The position numbers and the translations under genes are program-made. From the NCBI GenBank assembly GCA_027080605.1, contig JALWRO010000322.1, forward strand, positions 1 through 11,258: 11,258 bases of DNA. The letters run 5' to 3'. The notes under the pieces are model-generated. The model worked only from the letters and a program-made list of their open reading frames with translations, was not told where the DNA came from and searched no databases. The DNA is from Campylobacterales bacterium (GTDB taxonomy: Bacteria; Campylobacterota; Campylobacteria; Campylobacterales; QNZT01). Positions 5,754 to 11,258 of this stretch are shown here, piece after piece; the stretch's first letter is position 1, and each line of letters opens with the position of its first letter.

Positions 5754-6320
5754 ATGATGGGAATGATAGCAGACCAGATGCAAAAGCATCAGGAAGTGAT
5801 TGAAAAGAGTATTGATGAGTTGCAGAGCTATATCTATATGGCGTGCGTACTCATTACCGATACACTGGCGCACGGTAACAAAGTACTTTTGTGCGGTAAC
5901 GGCGGTTCTGCTGCGGATGCGCAGCATATCGCCGCTGAGTTGACGGGGCGTTACAAAACCGAACGCCGGGGATTACCGGGTATCGCTTTGACAACCGATA
6001 CTTCGGCGCTGACGGCGATAGGCAACGATTTCGGCTATGACAAAGTGTTTGAGAGACAGGTGGAAGCGCTGGCGAACAAGGGCGATCTGCTGATCGGTAT
6101 CTCGACTAGCGGCAATTCGGAAAATGTCATCAACGCGCTGAAAAAAGCCAAAAGTATGGGATGCCGGACAATCGGACTCAGCGGTCGAGACGGCGGGGCG
6201 ATGAACGGTTTGTGCGACAACAACATTGTCGTCCCCAGCAACGATACACCGCGCATTCAGGAGATGCATATTTTGATCGGGCACATTATGTGTCAGGCGG
6301 TGGATGATGTACTGGAGTAA
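5754..6320 (+). CDS. gmhA: Sedoheptulose-7-phosphate isomerase
   Basis: A 188-residue SIS-domain protein of normal GmhA length. It converts D-sedoheptulose 7-phosphate to D-glycero-D-manno-heptose 7-phosphate, the first step toward ADP-heptose. Motifs visible are LLCGNGGSAADAQHIAAELTGRY (45-67; Glu62 matches catalytic Glu65 of E. coli), GISTSGNSENV (115-125), the phosphate-binding SIS loop, and TPRIQEMHILIGH (165-177), where Gln169 and His177 match E. coli Gln172 and His180. Three ATGs occur close together (5754, 5757, 5763). The first is preferred because AAAGG at about 5741-5745 is suitably spaced. The 18-bp gap from the previous gene and the 3-bp gap to hldD indicate an operon. It acts in the cytoplasm, probably as a tetramer. 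Confidence 0.96.
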   Translation: MMGMIADQMQKHQEVIEKSIDELQSYIYMACVLITDTLAHGNKVLLCGNGGSAADAQHIAAELTGRYKTERRGLPGIALTTDTSALTAIGNDFGYDKVFERQVEALANKGDLLIGISTSGNSENVINALKKAKSMGCRTIGLSGRDGGAMNGLCDNNIVVPSNDTPRIQEMHILIGHIMCQAVDDVLE

Positions 6321-6323
6321 CCG

Positions 6324-7340
6324 ATGAAATACGGCGATATCGACTTTAACGGCAAAACAATTCTCATTACCGGCGGCGCCGGTTTTATCGGCAGCAATCT
6401 GGCGTTCTATTTTCAGGAGAATTATCCCGGTGCGACGGTGGTGGTGTTCGACGCCTTCAGAAGCGGGGAGACACTCAGCAACGGCAACCTCCGAAGTTTC
6501 GGACACTTCAAAAACTTGCTCGGATTCGAGGGAATCGTCGTCAGCGGCGACATCAACGACAAAGCGGCGCTGAAGAAGCTGGAAAACGACTACCGTTTCG
6601 ACTATATCTTTCATGAAGCGGCTATCTCCGATACGACGGCACAGGAACAGGATCTGATGATCCTCACCAACGTCAACGCTTTCGAAGATCTGCTGCAGAT
6701 GGCGATCCGTCAGGGTGCGGCGATGGTCTATGCCTCTTCCGCCGCCACCTACGGAGACGCCCCTTCCCCGCAGCGTGTCGGCAACGAAAACCCGGGAAAC
6801 GTGTACGGCTTTAGCAAGCTGATGATGGACAATCTGACGTACAAGTATCTCGATGAGGGGGTAGATATTCCCATCGTCGGTCTGCGCTACTTCAACGTCT
6901 ACGGTCCGCGCGAATTTTTCAAAAACAAAACCGCTTCGACGGTGGTGCAGTTCGGACACCAGATATTGCAGGGCAGGGCGCCGAAACTCTTTGAGGGCAG
7001 CGACAAAATCTTGCGCGATTTTATCTATATCGAAGATGTGATACAGGCGAATATCAAAGCGTGTCAGCCCCAAAAGAGCGGGGTCTATAATGTTGGAACC
7101 GGCAAGGCGCGCAGTTTTCAGGATATTGCCGATATTTTGCAACAGGAGCTCGGTACCGATTACGGCACGGAGTATATACCCAACCCCTACATCGGGCAGT
7201 ACCAGTTCTATACCGAAGCGGATATCGACGATACCGTCAAGTACCTCGGCTATGCGCCGAATTTTACGCTCGAAGCGGGGATCAAAGCGTACATTCCCGA
7301 AATCAAACGCCTTTTCGAGAAAGAGGTTGCCCGTGGATAG
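6324..7340 (+). CDS. hldD: ADP-L-glycero-D-manno-heptose-6-epimerase
   Basis: A 338-residue extended short-chain dehydrogenase that epimerises ADP-D-glycero- to ADP-L-glycero-beta-D-manno-heptose, the donor used by WaaC. The Rossmann dinucleotide motif GGAGFIG is at 17-23 and HEAAISDTT at 97-105. The catalytic YxxxK is Tyr161/Lys165 in NVYGFSKLMMD, followed by LRYFNVYGPREFFKNKTAST, typical of HldD over other sugar epimerases. The C-terminal DFIYIEDVIQ and YNVGTGKARSFQDIA blocks complete the family pattern. It starts 3 bp after gmhA, and its last 8 bp overlap the start of hldE. Symbols rfaD and waaD are synonyms. Confidence 0.95.
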   Translation: MKYGDIDFNGKTILITGGAGFIGSNLAFYFQENYPGATVVVFDAFRSGETLSNGNLRSFGHFKNLLGFEGIVVSGDINDKAALKKLENDYRFDYIFHEAAISDTTAQEQDLMILTNVNAFEDLLQMAIRQGAAMVYASSAATYGDAPSPQRVGNENPGNVYGFSKLMMDNLTYKYLDEGVDIPIVGLRYFNVYGPREFFKNKTASTVVQFGHQILQGRAPKLFEGSDKILRDFIYIEDVIQANIKACQPQKSGVYNVGTGKARSFQDIADILQQELGTDYGTEYIPNPYIGQYQFYTEADIDDTVKYLGYAPNFTLEAGIKAYIPEIKRLFEKEVARG

Positions 7341-8751
7341 TCTCAGAAAAGCGAAACCCGCTATCCTCGTCGTCGGAGATCTGATGATCGACCACTACCT
7401 CTGGGGCAAATGTGAACGCATCTCCCCCGAAGCGCCGGTGCAGGTGGTGGAAGTGACCCGGGAAGAGTATCTGATGGGCGGTGCGGGCAATGTTGTCAAC
7501 AATCTTCTTGCGCTTGGGGCGAGTGTTGGTGTCAGCTCCGTCATCGGTGAAGACGAAAGCGGTGATTTCATCCGGCAGCGTTTACGGGACAAAGGGGTGA
7601 ACGCGGAGGGGTTGATTACCGAGAGCGGGCGAAAAACGACCAAAAAGAGCCGTGTCATCGCCCTGCATCAGCAGATTGTGCGTGTCGATAAAGAGAACCG
7701 TGAAGATATCTCCGAAGCGTCGCAGCGTAAGATTCTGGAGAAGATTACGGCGGATATCGACCGTTACGATGCCGTGCTGCTTTCCGATTACGCCAAAGGT
7801 GTTTTGACCGAAAAACTGACACAGGATATCATCGCGCTGGCACGGCGAAAAGAGAAACCGGTACTGGTCGATCCCAAAGGCGCCGATTACAGCAAATACA
7901 GAGGGGCAACGCTGATAACGCCCAACCGCAAAGAGGCGGCGCAGGCGACGGGGATTCTCCTCGACAGTGACGAAAGACTTCATGAAGCGGGGATGCAGCT
8001 CAAAAACGGGCTCGATCTCGATTTTGCCATCATCACCCTTTCCGAAGACGGAATGGCGATCTTCGCGCAGGATATGACCAAAATCCCGACCGTGGCAAGA
8101 GAGGTGTACGATGTGACCGGTGCGGGCGATACCGTGCTGGCATCGCTCGGATTTGCGCTCTGCAGCGGCAAAAATATTATCGAAGCCGCCCACTTCGCCA
8201 ACTCTGCCGCGGCGGTAGCGGTGAGCAAAGTGGGAAGTGCTACCGTCACACTGGATGAAATAGCCGCCTATGAACAGCGTTTACGCCGCAAAAGCAGCAG
8301 TGCCAAAATAAAAAGTACGGAAGAGATCGGCGCACTGCTGCAAAACAGCGCCAAAAAAGTTGTCTTTACCAACGGCTGTTTCGACATCCTGCACGCCGGG
8401 CACGTCAAATACCTCGAAGAGGCGAAGAGCTACGGCGATATTCTGGTGCTCGGACTCAACAGTGACGCTTCCGTCAAACGACTCAAAGGCGAAAGCCGTC
8501 CCGTCAACTGCTGGGAAGACCGCGCTGCGGTACTTGCCGCACTGGAGTCTGTTGATTTTGTTGTCGGGTTTGACGAAGATACCCCTTATGAGCTGATCAA
8601 AACGGTGCAACCCGACATTCTCGTCAAAGGCGGTGATTACGAAGGTAAAGAGGTTGTCGGCAGCAACATTGCCAAAGAGACACGACTGGTGCAGTTTGTC
8701 GAGGGGAAGAGTACGACGAAAATAATCGAGCGGGCGAAGGGTAGTTGCTGA
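7333..8751 (+). CDS. hldE: Bifunctional heptose-7-phosphate kinase / heptose-1-phosphate adenylyltransferase
   Basis: The start is GTG 7333, giving 472 residues (E. coli HldE has 477). GAGAAAGAGG just upstream is the ribosome binding site, and the reading frame farther upstream lies over hldD and has no HldE similarity. Residues 1 to about 315 are a PfkB-type kinase: LMGGAGNVVNNLLALG (47-62), VDPKGADYSKY, ITPNRKEA and VYDVTGAGDTVLASL (258-272, catalytic Asp266). A short linker leads to the adenylyltransferase at about 340-472, with VFTNGCFDILHAGH (344-357; HAGH is the HxGH nucleotide-binding motif), RLKGESRPVN and DILVKGGDY. It phosphorylates heptose 7-phosphate at C1 and, after GmhB removes the 7-phosphate, adds AMP. 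It overlaps hldD by 8 bp, implying coupled translation. Synonyms are rfaE and waaE. Confidence 0.96.
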   Translation: MDSLRKAKPAILVVGDLMIDHYLWGKCERISPEAPVQVVEVTREEYLMGGAGNVVNNLLALGASVGVSSVIGEDESGDFIRQRLRDKGVNAEGLITESGRKTTKKSRVIALHQQIVRVDKENREDISEASQRKILEKITADIDRYDAVLLSDYAKGVLTEKLTQDIIALARRKEKPVLVDPKGADYSKYRGATLITPNRKEAAQATGILLDSDERLHEAGMQLKNGLDLDFAIITLSEDGMAIFAQDMTKIPTVAREVYDVTGAGDTVLASLGFALCSGKNIIEAAHFANSAAAVAVSKVGSATVTLDEIAAYEQRLRRKSSSAKIKSTEEIGALLQNSAKKVVFTNGCFDILHAGHVKYLEEAKSYGDILVLGLNSDASVKRLKGESRPVNCWEDRAAVLAALESVDFVVGFDEDTPYELIKTVQPDILVKGGDYEGKEVVGSNIAKETRLVQFVEGKSTTKIIERAKGSC

Positions 8752-8799
8752 GGTCAATCTCATTGACTTAATCATTATTTGTGCAGAGAGGCGGAGCGT

Positions 8800-10011
8800 A
8801 TGAAGTTTGTTTTGACACTGCTGTTTTTACCCGTTATGCTCTACGCCAACGCCTTGCAGGATGCCATCGACCGGGCAAAACCTTTTGCGACGATTACGCT
8901 CGGCAGCGGTATTTTTAAAGGACATATTGTCATCGACAAGCCTCTGAAAATTGTTGGGGAAAAAGGGGCGAAGGTGGTTCTGGATGCCGGCGGCAGCGGG
9001 AGTGTGGTGGTGCTCAAAAGTTCCCATATTACACTTGAAAATCTCACGATCAGAAACAGCGGAACCCGCAAAGAGGTGTTCGACAGCGCCGTCAAAGGCG
9101 AAAATATTTCGGATATTACGGTCAAAAAGTGCCGTATTGACAACGCATTGTACGGCATCAACCTCTCGACGGCAAACCACTGTTATATCCTCTCCAATAC
9201 GATCTCTTCCGTCGATGAGAAAATACCGCTCAGAGGCGACGGTTTAAAGTTTTGGTACGTCAACGATTCCAAGATAGAGGGCAATACATTTTTGAAAGTG
9301 CGGGATGTGCATCTTGACAGGTCGAACCGCATCCGTATCATGAACAACCGTTTTTTACAGAGCAGATTTGCGACGCATCTGGAGTTTTGTCATGAGAACA
9401 ATATCACGCGAAACGTGTACCGTTACAACGAGACAGGCATACTGCTCGAAGCAAGCCGCAATATAAAAATCACTGAAAACAAGATACTCAGTTCCAGAGG
9501 CGCCGCAGGTATCGGTGTAGTGCTGCGGGGCGGGCAGGGGATTGTGATTGCAGGCAACACGATCAAATACAACGCCAAAGGGTTGTACATCGACGCAAAA
9601 CCCTCCCGGGAAATCAAAACCAAACGCATCATTACCAAAAACGAGATCAGTTTCAATCTCGAAGCGATCCATTTTCATGCCATCATCAGCAACAATGTTT
9701 TGACATGGAACAGTATTCACCACAATCTGGAAGATATTGTCAAAGATATTACCGATTATAAAAATCTGAACAACGAAGTCGCCTATAACTACTGGGGACA
9801 ATACCGGGGATTTGACAGAAACCACGACAACATCGGCGACACACCCTATGTCATCAACCGCTATTTTGATAAATTATACACATACGATAATAAAATAAAA
9901 TTTTTCTACGGCAGCGTCGTGATGGCTCTGGCGGATTTCATGTGTGAAATAGCGCCGTTTACGGAACCGGAATTTATCTTAGAAGATAAGAAACCGCGTT
10001 TTCAAAATTGA
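8800..10011 (+). CDS. Secreted NosD-like right-handed beta-helix protein
   Basis: The start is ATG 8800, preceded by GAGAGGCGGAG; a TTG 21 bp upstream has no advantage. The 403-residue product begins with a signal peptide (MKFVLTLLFLPVMLYANA, likely cleaved after residue 18), so it is periplasmic or exported. Successive turns of a parallel beta-helix appear as I-x-x-N-x-I/F repeats: ILSNTI, IEGNTF, IMNNRF, ITENKI, IAGNTI, ITKNEI. The C-terminal NYWGQYRGFDRNHDNIGDTPY (about 330-350) is the NosD hallmark. In nitrous oxide reductase systems NosD helps mature the copper site of NosZ, but no nos gene is nearby. It follows hldE by 48 bp, so a surface-glycan role is conceivable, for example as a carbohydrate-active beta-helix. 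The fold is confident; the function is open. Confidence 0.85.
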   Translation: MKFVLTLLFLPVMLYANALQDAIDRAKPFATITLGSGIFKGHIVIDKPLKIVGEKGAKVVLDAGGSGSVVVLKSSHITLENLTIRNSGTRKEVFDSAVKGENISDITVKKCRIDNALYGINLSTANHCYILSNTISSVDEKIPLRGDGLKFWYVNDSKIEGNTFLKVRDVHLDRSNRIRIMNNRFLQSRFATHLEFCHENNITRNVYRYNETGILLEASRNIKITENKILSSRGAAGIGVVLRGGQGIVIAGNTIKYNAKGLYIDAKPSREIKTKRIITKNEISFNLEAIHFHAIISNNVLTWNSIHHNLEDIVKDITDYKNLNNEVAYNYWGQYRGFDRNHDNIGDTPYVINRYFDKLYTYDNKIKFFYGSVVMALADFMCEIAPFTEPEFILEDKKPRFQN

Positions 10012-10021
10012 AAGGATTGAG

Positions 10022-10105
10022 ATGAGTACAGAAACACTGTTTGTACTCTTTGTTATTCATTATATGAAGTTTTGTTATTATTATACCAATCAACCATTAT
10101 TTTAA
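10022..10105 (+). other. Possible stump of a former operon gene (27-codon ORF)
   Basis: AAAGGA at 10011-10016 is well spaced before ATG 10022, ten bases after the NosD-like stop, as expected for a further operon gene. The frame reads MSTETLFVLFVIHY and then runs into the AT-rich tract, ending at TAA 10103-10105 inside the opposite-strand lipoprotein gene. It could be the first codons of a gene cut off by the incoming AT-rich DNA. It could equally be chance, since the same bases form a terminator-like hairpin. Confidence 0.25.
10024..10057 (+). terminator. Probable rho-independent terminator after the NosD-like gene
   Basis: GAGTACA (10024-10030) pairs with TGTACTC (10042-10048), extended inward by one G-T and one A-T pair, with a short loop. 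The stem is followed on the plus strand by TTTGTTATT. It lies 13 bases after the NosD-like stop and would end the waaC-to-NosD operon. On the minus strand no T-run follows, so it is poorer as a terminator for the convergent lipoprotein gene. Confidence 0.6.
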
Positions 10106-11000
10106 AAAAGTCTTTTTTGTGGTTTCTTTGATTATTATCAGTTAAAATATGATTACAGTTTTTGTATTCAATGTACTTTAAATTTGATTTTTTTAGCTTC
10201 TTAAACTCATCTCTTAAGAATCTTGCTGATTCTACGGGAACACTTTTATCTTTTTCTCCAATAACCAATAGTACTGGTATGTTAATTATTGAATAATAAT
10301 TCATTGGGTTCTCAAATAAAACATTTGACCAATAGATGTATGGATGACCCATAAATTCTTTTTGTGTACTATTAGGATGCTTACGAATATCTGCAAAAAT
10401 ATCTTTAAAATTATCTTTGTATTTTGGATATAAAATTTGTAGTTCTTCCGATTGGGGCAACCCTCCACTTCCTAATATAACCAGATGTGTAATTCTGGGA
10501 ATTAAAGTTGTAACTTTAGCAGCGACAGTAGCACCTTCAGAAACACCAAATAAGATGACGTCTTTATCTTTATTCTCTTCTTTTGATATTATTTTATTTA
10601 TAAAGTAGGTATTGTCTTTCACCCAGTTGCTAAATATATTTTCTTTATCAAAGTTATTTGGCTTTTTAAAAACACCAGTAGTTCTGTTTGAGATATTTCT
10701 TTTTTGCAGAGCATAAATTTTTGTATTTAAATCCAAGTTTTCAAAGTATGGTTTTAAATAATATTGCAAACTTGAATATCCGCTACCAGTAATAAAAAAT
10801 ATGATAGCATTTGATTTCTTAGCATCTTTTTTTTCGATTTCATAATACAAAGTTTTTGTACCATCTTCCAGTACAATAGTATTGTAAGGTATAGGTTGAA
10901 TAAAACTTTTTACAAAAAGATTTAACTTTGACGAACAACTTGTAAAAATGAATATACAAAAGATTAAGACTATTTGTTTAGAAATATGTTGTTTTGTCAT
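10053..11000 (-). CDS. Alpha/beta-hydrolase fold lipoprotein
   Basis: A 315-residue protein with a lipoprotein signal peptide: a hydrophobic stretch at 9-19 then the lipobox FTSC with lipidated Cys22. The mature part is a serine hydrolase of the alpha/beta fold: FFITGSGYSS (68-77) forms the oxyanion region, LFGVSEGATVAA (150-161) is the nucleophile elbow with Ser154, Asp251 lies in VIGEKDKSVPV and His284 in YKNCNHIL. All three triad residues are therefore visible and it is probably an active esterase, lipase or peptidase attached to a membrane. The substrate cannot be told. The gene is very AT-rich, with AAA, AAT and TTT-heavy codon use unlike the neighbouring operon, which suggests recent transfer. 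The ribosome binding site is poor (AAAGG lies about 17 bases upstream of the ATG). Confidence 0.85.
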   Translation of the reverse strand: MTKQHISKQIVLIFCIFIFTSCSSKLNLFVKSFIQPIPYNTIVLEDGTKTLYYEIEKKDAKKSNAIIFFITGSGYSSLQYYLKPYFENLDLNTKIYALQKRNISNRTTGVFKKPNNFDKENIFSNWVKDNTYFINKIISKEENKDKDVILFGVSEGATVAAKVTTLIPRITHLVILGSGGLPQSEELQILYPKYKDNFKDIFADIRKHPNSTQKEFMGHPYIYWSNVLFENPMNYYSIINIPVLLVIGEKDKSVPVESARFLRDEFKKLKKSNLKYIEYKNCNHILTDNNQRNHKKDFFKIMVDWYNNNKTSYNE

Positions 11001-11030
11001 TTGTGTGTTCTAATACCTTTATGATAGTTA

Positions 11031-11258
11031 TTAGTTTTGGGTAGTAAAAACATCTTTAAACTTTTCTCCTCTTTTAACTTTATCTAAGAGTGAATAAAGA
11101 GATTTGTTTGAATTTTGACTTAATATTTTACTAACAAGTGCTTTTGAGGTGGTAACTGACCAAAAATTATACAAATCATAATGATTTGTTATAAAATTTT
11201 AACCATAAGCATTTTGTCTATGCCTAAAGTCTGTTACTACAATCAATACTTTTTCATC
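11031..11258 (-). pseudogene. 3' end of an unidentified gene interrupted by one in-frame TAA
   Basis: Reading the minus strand from the right edge gives DEKVLIVVTDFRHRQNAYG, then TAA (11201-11199), then 55 further open codons in the same frame (NFITNHYDLYNFWSVTTSKA...KFKDVFTTQN), closing at TAA 11033-11031, 30 bases before the lipoprotein ATG. The second part has no Met codon and no ribosome binding site of its own, yet looks protein-like. A single nonsense mutation in a longer gene is therefore plausible. Alternatively the gene truly ends at 11199 and the rest is spacer. I recognise no family. Most of the gene is outside the window. Confidence 0.45.

Larger units (their letters stand above)
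10053..11258. other. AT-rich tract, likely horizontally acquired
   Basis: Base composition changes abruptly close to 10050: 10561-10620 has 12 G/C of 60, against 33 of 60 at 8041-8100. The tract runs to the right edge and holds the hydrolase lipoprotein and the broken reading frame. No tRNA, integrase, insertion sequence or direct-repeat attachment site is visible at the left boundary, and the right boundary is outside the window. Confidence 0.6.

Noticed and set aside
5973..7142. Long antisense open frame over gmhA and hldD (389 codons)
   Set aside because: It is fully opposite two unmistakable genes, has no recognisable motif, and is the kind of shadow frame that codon bias produces.
7090..7332. 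N-terminal extension of HldE by 81 codons from an in-frame ATG
   Set aside because: The extension lies inside hldD in another frame, has no PfkB similarity, and would make the protein far longer than the family. GTG 7333 has a ribosome binding site and gives normal length.
8753..8767. Terminator between hldE and the NosD-like gene
   Set aside because: GTCAA/TTGAC makes only a 5-bp AT-rich stem with no following T-run, so read-through into the NosD-like gene is more likely.
8779..8799. Upstream TTG start for the NosD-like protein
   Set aside because: It would place charged residues MCREAER before a clean signal peptide; ATG 8800 has a good ribosome binding site and yields a normal leader.

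Overview
The window looks like a chromosomal segment of a free-living Campylobacterota (Epsilonproteobacteria; Sulfurovum/Sulfurimonas-type). Three things suggest this: an OmpR-type response regulator and sensor kinase resembling the epsilonproteobacterial ArsRS/CprRS family (kinase H-box MHELKTPITKG and a missing canonical G1 box), a compact ADP-heptose / inner-core LPS operon, and a NosD-like beta-helix protein. The assignment rests on recognised families, not on a database search. About 10 kb has ordinary composition (for example 33 G/C of 60 at 8041-8100). The last 1.2 kb is strikingly AT-rich (12 G/C of 60 at 10561-10620).

Left part (1-3312): the end of an unidentified plus-strand gene runs convergently, with an 11-bp overlap, into a five-gene minus-strand cluster. 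In transcription order this is: response regulator, ArsS-like histidine kinase, a small degenerate GGDEF-fold protein, a DUF190 protein, and the fluoride channel CrcB/FluC. Gaps are 10, 25 and 42 bp, then a 1-base overlap, so co-transcription is plausible. A hairpin lies in the 42-bp gap, directly before the DUF190 ribosome binding site.

Middle (3313-3696): a 384-bp divergent intergenic region is almost filled by a roughly 274-bp fold-back element (3355-3628). It has 35-bp terminal inverted repeats matching at 33 of 35 positions, enclosing two further long imperfect hairpins. It contains no evident gene and is the most unusual structure in the window. A TATAAT box between it and waaC probably drives the downstream operon.

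Right part (3697-10011): a plus-strand operon with waaC, a membrane-anchored glycosidase-like protein of unknown role, gmhA, hldD, hldE and a secreted NosD-like beta-helix protein. GmhA, HldE and HldD supply three of the four enzymes for ADP-L-glycero-beta-D-manno-heptose, and WaaC transfers heptose to Kdo-lipid A; the GmhB phosphatase is not present here. hldE starts at GTG 7333, overlapping the end of hldD.

Far right (about 10050-11258): an AT-rich tract carries a minus-strand alpha/beta-hydrolase lipoprotein. Upstream of it is the end of another minus-strand reading frame interrupted by one in-frame TAA. A terminator-like hairpin, and possibly the stump of a former operon gene, mark the compositional boundary. 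This tract looks horizontally acquired, but no integrase, transposase or attachment site is visible.
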